A stretch of 64,000 nucleotides of DNA from Massilia sp. 9I. Its GTDB lineage: Bacteria > Pseudomonadota > Gammaproteobacteria > Burkholderiales > Burkholderiaceae_D. Under the pieces are notes generated by a model. That model was not told where the DNA came from and searched no databases. It saw only the letters and a list, made by a program, of their open reading frames with translations. Position numbers and translations under genes: made by a program. Within the stretch, counting starts at the first letter, position 1; each line of letters begins with the position of its first letter. Positions 9,050 to 18,994 of this stretch are shown in pieces. The stretch covers positions 3,201,795 through 3,265,794 of the forward strand of contig NZ_LR733275.1 of the NCBI RefSeq assembly GCF_902506415.1, given 5' to 3'.

Positions 9050-9985
9050 ATGGAATTTCGTCAGCTCCGCTATTTCGTCGCGATTGTCGACCACGGTTCG
9101 CTCTCGCGCGCGGCTTTGGTGCTGCATGTGGCGCAGCCGGCCCTGACGCAGCAGCTGCGCCAGCTGGAAGAGGAACTGGGGGCGCAATTGCTGCACCGCT
9201 CGGCCCACGGAGTGGTGAGCACCGATGCGGGCAAGATCTTTTACGAGCACGCGCAGGCGATCCTCAAGCAGGTGGCGGACGCGCGTTCGGCGGTGGTGCA
9301 GTCGACCACGCGGCCTTCGGGCAGCGTGTCGCTCGGGCTGCCGCACAGCATCTCGGGCGCGCTGGCGCTGCCGCTGCTGAAGGAAACCCACGCCAGGTAT
9401 CCGGAAATCACCCTGCAGCTGACCGAGGAGATTTCGGGCAGCCTCACCGAGCAGCTCAAGTCGGGGCGCCTCAACCTGGCGGTGCTGTTCGACGAGATCC
9501 CGGCCGGCCACTTCAGCGCCATCGCGCTGGTCGAGGAAGACCTGATGTTCATTTGCCGCACCGGCTCCAGCTTCGCACCGGGCGCACCCAGCCTGAGGCT
9601 GAAGGAGGCCCTGGCCAGCACCCTGATCCTGCCGGCGCGCCAGCATGGCGTGCGCCCGCTGGTGGAACAGGTGGCGCAGGCGGCTGGCCTGGCGCTCGGC
9701 CCCATCCTCGAGATCAATTCGCTGGCGATCCTGCGTTCGGCCCTGCTGGCCGACCTTGGCGCCACCTTGCTGCCGGTGGCGCCCCTGCTGGCCGACATCG
9801 AGCGCGGCGCCATGACGGCCTGGCCTGTTGCCGAACCGGCCGTGACCCGTCGCGTGACCCTGTGCGCTTCGCGGAACATCCCATTGACGAATGCCTCCGC
9901 CGCGATCGCGAAGCTGGTGCGCGAGGTGACCGAAGACCTGTGCGCACGCGGCGCTTGGCCGGGCGCGCGCCTGATCTCTGCTTGA
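9050..9985 (+). CDS. LysR-family transcriptional regulator
   Basis: A 311-residue LysR regulator. The N-terminal winged helix-turn-helix (MEFRQLRYFVAIVDHGSLSR, then AQPALTQQLRQLEEELGAQL) is followed by a substrate-binding domain. Its fold resembles NAC/CynR-type regulators. It sits directly upstream of the 2-oxoacid oxidoreductase gene on the same strand, so that gene is a candidate target, although LysR regulators more often control divergent genes. Confidence 0.92.
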   Translation: MEFRQLRYFVAIVDHGSLSRAALVLHVAQPALTQQLRQLEEELGAQLLHRSAHGVVSTDAGKIFYEHAQAILKQVADARSAVVQSTTRPSGSVSLGLPHSISGALALPLLKETHARYPEITLQLTEEISGSLTEQLKSGRLNLAVLFDEIPAGHFSAIALVEEDLMFICRTGSSFAPGAPSLRLKEALASTLILPARQHGVRPLVEQVAQAAGLALGPILEINSLAILRSALLADLGATLLPVAPLLADIERGAMTAWPVAEPAVTRRVTLCASRNIPLTNASAAIAKLVREVTEDLCARGAWPGARLISA

Positions 9986-9999
9986 CCGCATAACGGTCA
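9983..9999 (+). terminator. Weak hairpin at the end of the LysR gene
   Basis: TGACCG and CGGTCA form a 6-bp stem with a CATAA loop overlapping the stop codon. The sequence just after it (TCAGATTTTCTT) is T-rich. Probably a weak intrinsic terminator. Confidence 0.4.
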
Positions 10000-10135
10000 T
10001 CAGATTTTCTTATACCCCCATCCGCATTCCCTATTGGCCCCGGGCGGGCGAAGTCCCTACACTCCACGCGGTCAAAATGCGCCCTCGCCTACCCGGCGGC
10101 CGGCGCTGCACCAGACCCACACAATGGAGACCCGC

Positions 10136-13100
10136 ATGCCAGATACCGTCACGCCGCAGACCGCGGTGCCGGACTACTCGTCCCGCTTGAGCACCGTCAC
10201 CCTCGACGACAAATACACCGCTAGAACCGGCAACATCTTCCTGTCCGGTATCCAGGCCCTGGTGCGCCTGCCGATGATCCAGCGCGAGCGCGACGCCGCC
10301 GCCGGCCTGAATACGGCCGGCTTCGTGTCCGGTTACCGCGGTTCGCCGCTTGGCGGCCTGGACGAGACCCTGTGGAAGGCGAAGGGCCACCTGGAAGCGA
10401 GCCACGTGCAGTTCGTCCCCGGCGTGAACGAAGACCTGGCGGCGACTGCCGTCTGGGGCACCCAGACCGTGGACCTGATCGGCCCGGCAAAGTACGACGG
10501 CGTGTTCGCCATGTGGTACGGCAAAGGCCCGGGCGTGGACCGCTGCGGCGACGTCTTCAAGCACATGAACCATGCCGGCACCGCCCAACACGGCGGCGTG
10601 CTGCTGGTGGCCGGCGACGACCACGGCGCCTATTCCTCGACCCTGCCGCACCAGTCCGACCATATCTTCTCGGCCTGCATGATCCCGGTGCTCTATCCCT
10701 GCAACGTGCAGGAATACCTGGACCTGGGCGTGCACGGCTGGGCCATGTCGCGCTACTCCGGCTGCGCGGTGGCCTTCAAGGCGCTGGCCGACACGGTCGA
10801 ATCGAGCAGCTCGGTGGACGCCAACCCCTTCCGCGTCGAGGTCAAGTATCCGAAGGACTTCGTCATGCCGGAAGGCGGGCTGAATACCAAGCTGTCCTCG
10901 GTGCCGCTGGGTCAGCAGGCGCGCGCTCAGGAAGCGCTGATGCAGGACTACAAGATCTACGCGGCGCTGGCCTATGCGCGCGAGAACAAGCTAAATCGCA
11001 CCACCATCGATAGTCCGGACGCGAAGCTGGGCATCATCGCCTCGGGTAAATCCTACCTGGACGTGCTGGAAGCGCTGGAAGAACTGGGCATCGACGAAGC
11101 CATGGCCGCGAAAGTGGGCCTGCGCCTGTACAAGGTGGCGATGATCTGGCCGCTGGAACCGGAAGGCGTGCGCGAATTCGCGCAAGGCCTGGAAGAGATC
11201 CTGGTGGTCGAAGAAAAGCGCCAGGTGGTCGAGTACCAGCTCAAGGAACAGCTCTACAACTGGCGCGACGACGTGCGTCCGCACATCGTCGGCAAGTTCG
11301 ACGACAAGGGCGAATGGGTCGCCCCGCGCGGCGACTGGCTGCTGCCGCCGAAAGCCGACTTCTCGGTGGCCCAGGTGGCACGGGTGATCGCCGGCCGCAT
11401 CGCGCGCCTCATCACCGATGAAGCCACGCGCGACCTGATCAAGGCGCGCCTGTCCTTCCTGGAAGCGAAGGACGCGGTCCTGCAGAAGGCCATCACCACC
11501 CCCTTCCGCCCAGCCTTCTATTGCTCCGGCTGTCCGCACAACACCTCGACCAAGGTGCCGGACGGCTCCTTCGCGCTGGCCGGCATCGGCTGCCACGTGA
11601 TGGCCACCTCGATCTACCCGGAGATGAACAAGCTGACCACCCACATGGGTGGCGAAGGCGCACCCTGGATCGGCCAGGCCGCGTTCTCGCAGGTGCCGCA
11701 CGTGTTCCAGAACCTGGGCGACGGCACCTACTTCCATTCCGGTTACCTGGCGATCCGCGCGGCGGTATCGGCCAAGGTCAACATCACCTACAAGATCCTG
11801 TACAACGACGCGGTCGCGATGACCGGCGGCCAGCCGGTCGACGGCCAGACCTCGGTGCCGATGATCGCCCAGCAGATGGCGGCCGAAGGCGTCAAGCGCA
11901 TCGCGCTCGTCACCGAAGACCTGTCGCGCTACGCCGACCGCTCGAACCTGCCGGCGATCGTCACCCTGCACGACCGCAAGCACATGGACGACATCCAGCG
12001 CGAACTGCGCGAACTGCCGGGCGTCACGGTCATCATCTATGACCAGACCTGCGCCGCCGAGAAGCGCCGCCGCCGCAAAAAGAAGGAATTTCCGGACCCG
12101 AACCAGCGCATGGTGATCAACGAAGCCGTGTGCGAAGGCTGCGGCGATTGCGGCATCCAGTCGAACTGCGTTTCGATCCTGCCGAAAGAGACGGAATTCG
12201 GCCGCAAGCGCCAGATCGACCAGTCTTCCTGCAACAAGGACTACTCTTGCGCCAAGGGCTTCTGCCCGAGTTTTGTTACCGTCGAAGGCGGCACGCTCAA
12301 GAAGAGCAAGGCCGGCGTGTCGAAACAAGGCGCCGACGACGGCTGGGGTCTGCTTCCGGAACCGAGCCTGCCGAGCGTCGAACATCCCTATAACATCCTG
12401 ATCAACGGCATCGGCGGCACCGGCGTGATCACCGTCGGCGCCCTGATGGGCATGGCCGCCCACCTCGAGGGCAAGGGCGCCTCGGTGCTGGACATGACCG
12501 GCATGAGCCAGAAGAACGGCTCGGTGACCTCGCACGTGAAGATCGCCGCTACGCCCGAGCGCCTGCGCGCCCAGCGCATCGCCACCGGCGAAGCGGACCT
12601 GATCCTCGGCTGCGACATCCTGACCACCGGCGCGGCTGATGCGGTGTCCAAGATGCGCCCGGGCCGCACGCTCGCCATCGTCAACCTGCACGAACAGCCG
12701 ACCGGCACCTTCGCCCAGCAGCGCGACTGGGAATTCCCCTTGGGCGACGTCCGTGCGCTGATTCTTGAAGCGGTCGGCGGCGAGCTTGGGGCCGATTTCG
12801 TCGACGCCACCAAGCTGGCCACCGCGCTGATGGGCGACTCGATCGCTACAAATTTGTTCCTGATGGGTTACGCCTGGCAGAAGGGCCGCATTCCGCTGAC
12901 GGAAGCCGCCCTGCTGCGCGCGATCGAACTGAATGGCGTGGCCGTCGCCTCCAACAAGATGAGCTTCCTGTGGGGCCGCCGCGCCGCCGTGGACTTCAAG
13001 CGCGTCGAGAAGCAGGCCATCCCTGCGCAAACCGTCGTCGTGCAGATGCCGCAAAGCCTGGACAGCGTGATCAGGAAGCGCGTCGAGCACCTGACCGGCT

Positions 13101-13693
13101 ACCAGGACGCCGCCTACGCGGCAGTATATGAAGACCTGGTCAAGCGCGTGCGCGAGGTGGAAAGCGCCAAGGGCCTGGGCAGCAAGCTGGCCATGGCGGT
13201 GGCCAAGAACTACGCCAAGCTGATGGCCTACAAGGACGAATACGAAGTGGCGCGCCTGTACACCGACGGCCGTTTCGTCGAGCAGCTCGCGAGCCAGTTC
13301 GAAGGCGACTTCTCGCTCAAGTTCAACCTGGCGCCGCCGCTGTTCGCGAAGAAGGACGCCAAGGGCCACATGGTCAAGGCGCAGTACGGCTCCTGGATGT
13401 TCGGCGCCTTCAAGCTGCTGGCAAAAATGAAGGGCCTGCGCGGCGGCGCCTTCGACGTCTTCGGCAAGACCGCGGAGCGCAAGATGGAACGCGCCCTGAT
13501 CGGCGAATACCGCGAGATGGTGGAAGCGCTGGTCGCCAAGCTCGACGCTTCGAATTATATGGAAGCGATCGAACTGGCCTCGCTGCCCGAGCAGATCCGC
13601 GGCTTCGGCCACGTGAAGGAAAAGGCCGTGCTTGAGTTCCGCGCACGCAAGGCTGAGCTGCTCTCCGGCAACATCAAACGCCGCGCCGCGTAA
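10136..13693 (+). CDS. Indolepyruvate:ferredoxin oxidoreductase, fused alpha/beta form
   Basis: Oxidatively decarboxylates aryl (or branched) 2-oxoacids to the acyl-CoA, reducing ferredoxin, in the cytoplasm. About 1185 residues, as for proteobacterial fused IorAB proteins. Order: pyrimidine-binding PFOR-like N-terminus; TPP-binding domain (CSGCPHNTST near 462, then GIGCHVMA and GGEGAPWIGQ); cysteine cluster CEGCGDCGIQSNC near 664 with CAKGFCP for iron-sulfur binding; C-terminal gamma domain (NGIGGTGVITVGALMG near 753). The start at MPDTV is supported by GGAGA six bases upstream. It lies beside an acyl-CoA mutase gene, which fits amino-acid catabolism. Confidence 0.93.
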   Translation: MPDTVTPQTAVPDYSSRLSTVTLDDKYTARTGNIFLSGIQALVRLPMIQRERDAAAGLNTAGFVSGYRGSPLGGLDETLWKAKGHLEASHVQFVPGVNEDLAATAVWGTQTVDLIGPAKYDGVFAMWYGKGPGVDRCGDVFKHMNHAGTAQHGGVLLVAGDDHGAYSSTLPHQSDHIFSACMIPVLYPCNVQEYLDLGVHGWAMSRYSGCAVAFKALADTVESSSSVDANPFRVEVKYPKDFVMPEGGLNTKLSSVPLGQQARAQEALMQDYKIYAALAYARENKLNRTTIDSPDAKLGIIASGKSYLDVLEALEELGIDEAMAAKVGLRLYKVAMIWPLEPEGVREFAQGLEEILVVEEKRQVVEYQLKEQLYNWRDDVRPHIVGKFDDKGEWVAPRGDWLLPPKADFSVAQVARVIAGRIARLITDEATRDLIKARLSFLEAKDAVLQKAITTPFRPAFYCSGCPHNTSTKVPDGSFALAGIGCHVMATSIYPEMNKLTTHMGGEGAPWIGQAAFSQVPHVFQNLGDGTYFHSGYLAIRAAVSAKVNITYKILYNDAVAMTGGQPVDGQTSVPMIAQQMAAEGVKRIALVTEDLSRYADRSNLPAIVTLHDRKHMDDIQRELRELPGVTVIIYDQTCAAEKRRRRKKKEFPDPNQRMVINEAVCEGCGDCGIQSNCVSILPKETEFGRKRQIDQSSCNKDYSCAKGFCPSFVTVEGGTLKKSKAGVSKQGADDGWGLLPEPSLPSVEHPYNILINGIGGTGVITVGALMGMAAHLEGKGASVLDMTGMSQKNGSVTSHVKIAATPERLRAQRIATGEADLILGCDILTTGAADAVSKMRPGRTLAIVNLHEQPTGTFAQQRDWEFPLGDVRALILEAVGGELGADFVDATKLATALMGDSIATNLFLMGYAWQKGRIPLTEAALLRAIELNGVAVASNKMSFLWGRRAAVDFKRVEKQAIPAQTVVVQMPQSLDSVIRKRVEHLTGYQDAAYAAVYEDLVKRVREVESAKGLGSKLAMAVAKNYAKLMAYKDEYEVARLYTDGRFVEQLASQFEGDFSLKFNLAPPLFAKKDAKGHMVKAQYGSWMFGAFKLLAKMKGLRGGAFDVFGKTAERKMERALIGEYREMVEALVAKLDASNYMEAIELASLPEQIRGFGHVKEKAVLEFRARKAELLSGNIKRRAA

Positions 13694-13700
13694 AGACGCA

Positions 13701-13722
13701 GGGGTGGGCCAAGGCCCACCCC
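13701..13722 (+). terminator. GC-rich hairpin after the oxidoreductase gene
   Basis: GGGGTGGGCC and GGCCCACCCC form a 10-bp perfect inverted repeat with two bases between the arms, eight bases after the stop codon. No T-run follows, so it may stabilise the mRNA 3' end and not terminate by itself. Confidence 0.5.
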
Positions 13723-13744
13723 GCAACAGGCCCGTACTCGGCTT

Positions 13745-13762
13745 GACGTTAACGTTAACGTC
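13745..13762. promoter_or_regulatory. 18-bp perfect palindrome, putative operator upstream of icmF
   Basis: GACGTTAACGTTAACGTC is a perfect palindrome lying 55 bp before the icmF start. It overlaps a TTGACG that could be a -35 box, with TATACC downstream as a poor -10. The shape and the neighbouring acyl-CoA gene recall operators of MerR-family regulators such as LiuR, which control branched-chain amino-acid and acyl-CoA genes in Proteobacteria. The regulator assignment is inference. Confidence 0.6.
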
Positions 13763-13816
13763 ATATACCGTAGCAAGCTACCCCTGTCCTCCCGAATTCC
13801 CAAGGACCCCTGACCC

Positions 13817-16759
13817 ATGAACGACATCTCCCCCGCCGCGAAACTCGACCTGCCGGAGCAGCCGAAGCTGGCCAACAAGGTGCGCTTCGTCACCGCCGCT
13901 TCCCTGTTCGACGGCCATGACGCCTCGATCAACATCATGCGCCGCATCCTGCAGTCGAACGGCGCCGAAGTGATCCACCTCGGCCACAACCGCTCGGTCG
14001 ACGAAGTCGTCACCGCGGCCCTGGCCGAAGACGTGCAAGGCATCGCCATCTCGAGCTACCAGGGCGGCCACGTCGAATACTTCAAGTACATGATCGACCT
14101 GCTGCGCCAGCGCGGCGGCGCCCACATCAAGGTGTTCGGCGGCGGCGGCGGCGTGATCGTCCCGAGCGAGATCGAGGACCTGCACGCCTACGGCGTCACC
14201 CGCATCTTCAGCCCGGAAGACGGCCAGCGCATGGGCCTGGTGGGCATGATCCGCTCGATGCTGGAAGCCTGCGACGTCGATCTGTCTTCCTATGCACCGG
14301 CCTCGATCGAGGCCCTGCAGCAAGGCGAGATCGCGGCGCGCCACCGCCCGCTGGCCCAGCTGATCACCGCGCTGGAAAACGGCAAGGCCGACGCGAACCT
14401 GCGCAAGCAGATCGTCGAAGCCGCCGACAGCGTCAAGACCCCGGTGCTCGGCATCACCGGTACCGGCGGCGCGGGCAAGTCTTCGCTGACCGATGAACTG
14501 ATCCGCCGCATCCGCCTCGACCAGGGCGACCGCCTGAATATCGCGGTGATCTCGATCGACCCTTCGCGCCGCAAATCGGGCGGCGCCCTGCTGGGCGACC
14601 GCATCCGCATGAATGCGATCAATCCGTGGAATGGCCAGGCCCGCGTGTTCATGCGCTCGCTCGCCACGCGCGAGGCCGGTTCCGAGATCTCGCAGGCCCT
14701 GCCCGACGTGATCGCCGCCTGCAAGGTGGCCGGCTTCGACCTCGTGATCGTCGAGACCTCGGGCATCGGCCAGGGCGACGCGGCCATCGTGCCGCACGTC
14801 GACACCTCGATGTACGTGATGACCCCGGAATTCGGCGCCGCCTCGCAGCTCGAGAAGATCGACATGCTCGACTTCGCCGACTTCATCGCGATCAACAAGT
14901 TCGACCGCAAGGGCGCACAGGACGCGCTGCGCGACGTCGCCAAGCAGTACCAGCGCAACCGCGAACTGTGGAGCCGCCAGCCGGACGAGATGCCGGTCTA
15001 CGGCACCCAAGCGTCGCGCTTCAACGACGACGGCGTGACCGCCCTCTACCACGGCCTGCTGCCGAAGCTGGCGGAGCTGGGCCTGAAGGTGGAAGCAAGC
15101 AAGCTGGCGCCGCCGAGCCAGAAGTACTCGAGCGGCAAGAACGTGATCGTGCCGCCGGCACGCGCACGCTACCTGGCCGAAATCGCCGACACGGTGCGCG
15201 GCTATCACCGCAACGTGCGCAAACAAGTGCAACTGGCGCGCGAGCGCCAGCAGCTGAACGAGACCAAGCGCATGCTGGCCGCCGCCAACCGTGACGTGGT
15301 GCTCGACGACCTGATCACCGAGCGTGAGAACGCCATGGAAGGCGGCGCCAAAAAACTGCTGGCGATGTGGCCGGACATGCAGGCCGCCTACGCGGGTGAC
15401 GACTACGTCGTCAAGATCCGCGACAAGGAAATCCGCACCCGCCTGGTGCAAAAGACCCTGTCGGGCAACCCGATCCGCAAGGTCGCGCTGCCGAAATTCG
15501 AGGACCACGGCGAGGTCCTGCGCTTCCTGATGCTGGAAAACGTGCCGGGCTCCTTCCCCTACACCGCCGGCGTATTCGCCTTCAAGCGTGAAGGCGAAGA
15601 CCCGACCCGCATGTTCGCGGGCGAAGGCGATGCCTTCCGCACCAACCGCCGGTTCAAGTTAGTTTCAACTGGCATGGATGCCAAGCGCCTGTCGACGGCG
15701 TTCGACTCGGTGACCCTGTACGGCGCCGACCCGGCCCTGCGTCCCGACATCTACGGCAAGGTCGGCAACTCGGGCGTGTCGATCGCGACCCTGGACGACA
15801 TGAAGGTGCTATACGACGGTTTTGATCTGTGCAGCCCGAGTACGTCGGTCTCGATGACCATCAACGGACCGGCCCCGACCATCCTGGCGATGTTCATGAA
15901 CACCGCCATCGACCAGCAGATCGACAAGTTCGTGGCGGATAACGGCCGCCAGCCGACCGACGACGAAGCGGCCAAGATCAAGGACTGGGTCCTGATGAAC
16001 GTGCGCGGCACCGTGCAGGCCGACATCCTGAAGGAAGACCAGGGCCAGAACACCTGCATCTTCTCGACCGAGTTCTCGCTGAAGGTGATGGGCGACATCC
16101 AGGAATACTTTGTCCACCACCAGGTGCGCAACTTCTACTCGGTGTCGATCTCGGGCTACCACATCGCCGAAGCGGGCGCGAACCCGATCTCGCAGCTGGC
16201 CTTCACGCTGTCGAACGGTTTCACGTTTGTCGAAGCGTACCTGGCACGCGGCATGCACATCGACGACTTCGCACCGAACCTGTCCTTCTTCTTCTCGAAT
16301 GGCATGGACCCGGAATACACGGTGCTGGGCCGCGTGGCGCGCCGTATCTGGGCCGTGGCAATGCGCGACAAGTACGGCGCCAACGAGCGCTCGCAGAAGC
16401 TGAAGTACCACATCCAGACTTCGGGCCGCTCGCTGCACGCGCAGGAGATCGACTTCAACGACATCCGCACCACGCTGCAGGCGCTGATCGCGATCTACGA
16501 CAACTGCAACTCGCTGCACACCAACGCCTACGACGAGGCGATCACTACGCCGACCGACGAATCCGTCCGCCGCGCGCTGGCGATCCAGCTGATCATCAAC
16601 CGCGAATGGGGCCTGGCCAAGAACGAGAACCCGAACCAGGGGGCCTATATCATCGACGAACTGACCGACCTGGTCGAAGAGCAGGTGATGCAGGAGTTCG
16701 AGCGCATCGCCGAGCGCGGCCTTCCCCTACACCGCCGGCGTATTCGCCTTCAAGCGTGA
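13817..16759 (+). CDS. icmF: Fused isobutyryl-CoA mutase IcmF, N-terminal part, frame broken by tandem duplication
   Basis: IcmF interconverts isobutyryl-CoA and butyryl-CoA with adenosylcobalamin. This frame (980 aa) holds the B12-binding domain ([10 protein letters not shown] near residue 30), the G-protein chaperone domain (Walker [10 protein letters not shown] near 216, then [20 protein letters not shown]) and most of the mutase large domain. At base 16720 it enters a second copy of its own sequence in another frame and ends 13 codons later, losing about 127 C-terminal residues. Deleting one 1168-bp repeat restores 1095 codons to the stop at 18272, the normal family length. As read, the protein is probably inactive. 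Mis-assembly is a serious alternative. Confidence 0.9.
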   Translation: MNDISPAAKLDLPEQPKLANKVRFVTAASLFDGHDASINIMRRILQSNGAEVIHLGHNRSVDEVVTAALAEDVQGIAISSYQGGHVEYFKYMIDLLRQRGGAHIKVFGGGGGVIVPSEIEDLHAYGVTRIFSPEDGQRMGLVGMIRSMLEACDVDLSSYAPASIEALQQGEIAARHRPLAQLITALENGKADANLRKQIVEAADSVKTPVLGITGTGGAGKSSLTDELIRRIRLDQGDRLNIAVISIDPSRRKSGGALLGDRIRMNAINPWNGQARVFMRSLATREAGSEISQALPDVIAACKVAGFDLVIVETSGIGQGDAAIVPHVDTSMYVMTPEFGAASQLEKIDMLDFADFIAINKFDRKGAQDALRDVAKQYQRNRELWSRQPDEMPVYGTQASRFNDDGVTALYHGLLPKLAELGLKVEASKLAPPSQKYSSGKNVIVPPARARYLAEIADTVRGYHRNVRKQVQLARERQQLNETKRMLAAANRDVVLDDLITERENAMEGGAKKLLAMWPDMQAAYAGDDYVVKIRDKEIRTRLVQKTLSGNPIRKVALPKFEDHGEVLRFLMLENVPGSFPYTAGVFAFKREGEDPTRMFAGEGDAFRTNRRFKLVSTGMDAKRLSTAFDSVTLYGADPALRPDIYGKVGNSGVSIATLDDMKVLYDGFDLCSPSTSVSMTINGPAPTILAMFMNTAIDQQIDKFVADNGRQPTDDEAAKIKDWVLMNVRGTVQADILKEDQGQNTCIFSTEFSLKVMGDIQEYFVHHQVRNFYSVSISGYHIAEAGANPISQLAFTLSNGFTFVEAYLARGMHIDDFAPNLSFFFSNGMDPEYTVLGRVARRIWAVAMRDKYGANERSQKLKYHIQTSGRSLHAQEIDFNDIRTTLQALIAIYDNCNSLHTNAYDEAITTPTDESVRRALAIQLIINREWGLAKNENPNQGAYIIDELTDLVEEQVMQEFERIAERGLPLHRRRIRLQA
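15552..16719 (+). repeat. Direct tandem repeat, copy 1 (1168 bp, inside icmF)
   Basis: First copy of a direct repeat covering most of the IcmF mutase domain. By eye it matches copy 2 without any difference; the frames translated from both copies are identical. The unit is 1168 bp, which is 3 x 389 + 1, so it shifts the reading frame. The copies abut with a single shared base at the junction. Confidence 0.93.
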
Positions 16760-17888
16760 AGGCGAAGACCCGACCCGCATGTTCGCGGGCGAAGGCGATG
16801 CCTTCCGCACCAACCGCCGGTTCAAGTTAGTTTCAACTGGCATGGATGCCAAGCGCCTGTCGACGGCGTTCGACTCGGTGACCCTGTACGGCGCCGACCC
16901 GGCCCTGCGTCCCGACATCTACGGCAAGGTCGGCAACTCGGGCGTGTCGATCGCGACCCTGGACGACATGAAGGTGCTATACGACGGTTTTGATCTGTGC
17001 AGCCCGAGTACGTCGGTCTCGATGACCATCAACGGACCGGCCCCGACCATCCTGGCGATGTTCATGAACACCGCCATCGACCAGCAGATCGACAAGTTCG
17101 TGGCGGATAACGGCCGCCAGCCGACCGACGACGAAGCGGCCAAGATCAAGGACTGGGTCCTGATGAACGTGCGCGGCACCGTGCAGGCCGACATCCTGAA
17201 GGAAGACCAGGGCCAGAACACCTGCATCTTCTCGACCGAGTTCTCGCTGAAGGTGATGGGCGACATCCAGGAATACTTTGTCCACCACCAGGTGCGCAAC
17301 TTCTACTCGGTGTCGATCTCGGGCTACCACATCGCCGAAGCGGGCGCGAACCCGATCTCGCAGCTGGCCTTCACGCTGTCGAACGGTTTCACGTTTGTCG
17401 AAGCGTACCTGGCACGCGGCATGCACATCGACGACTTCGCACCGAACCTGTCCTTCTTCTTCTCGAATGGCATGGACCCGGAATACACGGTGCTGGGCCG
17501 CGTGGCGCGCCGTATCTGGGCCGTGGCAATGCGCGACAAGTACGGCGCCAACGAGCGCTCGCAGAAGCTGAAGTACCACATCCAGACTTCGGGCCGCTCG
17601 CTGCACGCGCAGGAGATCGACTTCAACGACATCCGCACCACGCTGCAGGCGCTGATCGCGATCTACGACAACTGCAACTCGCTGCACACCAACGCCTACG
17701 ACGAGGCGATCACTACGCCGACCGACGAATCCGTCCGCCGCGCGCTGGCGATCCAGCTGATCATCAACCGCGAATGGGGCCTGGCCAAGAACGAGAACCC
17801 GAACCAGGGGGCCTATATCATCGACGAACTGACCGACCTGGTCGAAGAGCAGGTGATGCAGGAGTTCGAGCGCATCGCCGAGCGCGGC
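16720..17888 (+). repeat. Direct tandem repeat, copy 2 (inside icmF)
   Basis: Second copy, starting at the CCTTCCCCTAC that follows GAGCGCGG and ending where the sequence diverges into GGCGTGCTGGG, the true continuation of icmF. No transposon end, target-site repeat or long homology flanks the unit; only one base is shared at the junction. Confidence 0.93.
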
Positions 17889-18272
17889 GGCGTGCTGGGC
17901 GCGATGGAGACCGGCTACCAGCGCGGCAAGATCCAGGAAGAGTCGATGCTGTACGAGCACCAGAAGCATGACGGCACCCTGCCGATCATCGGCGTGAACA
18001 CCTTCCGCAACCCGAACGGCGCGGGCGCCCCGGCGACCATCGAGCTGGCCCGTTCCACCGACGACGAGAAGCAGTCGCAGCTGACCCGCCTGGACGCCTT
18101 CCATGCACGCAATGCCGATGGAGCACCGGCCGCCCTGGCCGCGCTGCAGCAGGCCGCGATCGACAACGAGAACGTGTTCGCGAAGCTGATGGACGCGGTG
18201 CGCGTCTGCTCGCTGGGCCAGATCACGACCGCGCTGTTCGAGGTCGGCGGGCAGTACCGCCGCAATATGTAA
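16779..18272 (+). CDS. icmF: IcmF C-terminal fragment, downstream of the duplication junction
   Basis: A 497-residue frame that contains the last ~45% of IcmF, including the C-terminal segment missing from the upstream frame ([20 protein letters not shown] to the end QYRRNM). Its ATG is an internal methionine codon of the normal gene and has no convincing ribosome binding site, so expression is doubtful. It lacks the B12-binding and GTPase domains. Best regarded as the broken 3' part of the same gene. Confidence 0.85.
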   Translation: MFAGEGDAFRTNRRFKLVSTGMDAKRLSTAFDSVTLYGADPALRPDIYGKVGNSGVSIATLDDMKVLYDGFDLCSPSTSVSMTINGPAPTILAMFMNTAIDQQIDKFVADNGRQPTDDEAAKIKDWVLMNVRGTVQADILKEDQGQNTCIFSTEFSLKVMGDIQEYFVHHQVRNFYSVSISGYHIAEAGANPISQLAFTLSNGFTFVEAYLARGMHIDDFAPNLSFFFSNGMDPEYTVLGRVARRIWAVAMRDKYGANERSQKLKYHIQTSGRSLHAQEIDFNDIRTTLQALIAIYDNCNSLHTNAYDEAITTPTDESVRRALAIQLIINREWGLAKNENPNQGAYIIDELTDLVEEQVMQEFERIAERGGVLGAMETGYQRGKIQEESMLYEHQKHDGTLPIIGVNTFRNPNGAGAPATIELARSTDDEKQSQLTRLDAFHARNADGAPAALAALQQAAIDNENVFAKLMDAVRVCSLGQITTALFEVGGQYRRNM

Positions 18273-18292
18273 GTCTCTACCGGTGCCCTCCC

Positions 18293-18337
18293 GCGGCAGC
18301 GTCGTGGCCAAGTGCCACCACGCTGCCGCTGTCGTTT
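18293..18337 (+). terminator. Intrinsic terminator after icmF
   Basis: GCGGCAGCGT pairs with ACGCTGCCGC and an inner GTGGC with GCCAC, giving a long hairpin 20 bp after the stop. TGTCGTTTT follows it. Confidence 0.75.
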
Positions 18338-18407
18338 TGTGCAATCCCGTGGCAACCAATCGTCCTGGTATCCTAGAATGGACTCATACCAATAGCGGAG
18401 TCCACGC

Positions 18408-18710
18408 ATGCCGATCCAGCCCGAACAGCTCGCCGCCCTGATGCGCGAAGTCGAACAGGAAGATCCGATCGACTTCGCGGACCTGCCCTTCCCCGAAGAC
18501 GAGCTGCGCGAGCTGGTCGCGACCCACCTGTGCGAGATGGCAGGCGCGATGGAAAACTTTTCCACCGAAGACCGCCTCATGACCCTGCTCGCCGTCTCGG
18601 CCAAGCTGGTGCTCGAAAACCTGGTCCTGCACGTACAGTTGTTGCGCCGCCACGGACTGCCGGTGGGCGACGACGTTGAAGCCCTCCTCAGCCGCTTGCG
18701 CAAGCCGTAA
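18408..18710 (+). CDS. Small acidic hypothetical protein (100 aa)
   Basis: I do not recognise the family. The protein is acidic at the N-terminus (REVEQEDPIDFADLPFPEDE) and leucine-rich and helical afterwards, with no signal peptide or membrane segment. Codon use matches neighbouring genes, which supports it being real. It stands alone between the icmF terminator and an array of three hairpin repeats. Confidence 0.7.
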   Translation: MPIQPEQLAALMREVEQEDPIDFADLPFPEDELRELVATHLCEMAGAMENFSTEDRLMTLLAVSAKLVLENLVLHVQLLRRHGLPVGDDVEALLSRLRKP

Positions 18711-18723
18711 GGGCCCTCGTCAT

Positions 18724-18783
18724 GCCCCTCGTGTGGGGCTTCGTAATGCCCCTCGTGTGGGGCATTACCCCCTCGTGTGGGGC
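18724..18783. repeat. Three tandem hairpin-forming repeats
   Basis: CCCCTCGTGTGGGG occurs three times (within 18724-18739, 18748-18763 and 18768-18783). Each can fold with CCCC pairing to GGGG around TCGTGT. The middle copy extends to TAATGCCCC/GGGGCATTA (18744-18767), a 9-bp stem. It lies 13 bp after a stop codon, so it may end transcription, but no long T-run follows. The remaining ~210 bp before prsT contain no gene; a TATTAT at 18919 could be a -10 box. Confidence 0.75.
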
Positions 18784-18994
18784 TGCAATTCGCAGCGAAC
18801 TGCTGCTATCTTTCTGTAAATCAACACTACTTCCCGCTCGAGCTCGCACAATAGCAACAGACGAAGGCTATTTGCGCGTACGGATGAGTTGACGGCGTTT
18901 CTGGCGTATTCCTTGGGGTATTATTAACACTCGGGAAACTTCGCTTGCCCCCAATCCAATCTTTACGCAAGCGCCTTCATCAAAGGGAAAGACA

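Noticed and set aside
10991..13726. 911-codon open frame on the minus strand opposite the oxidoreductase gene
   Set aside because: A shadow of the high-GC plus-strand gene: composition rich in Arg, His, Gln and Ala with no domain pattern, while the plus strand has clear catalytic motifs.
15552..17888. The icmF repeat as a transposon or IS insertion
   Set aside because: The repeated DNA is icmF coding sequence only; there is no transposase, terminal inverted repeat or target duplication.
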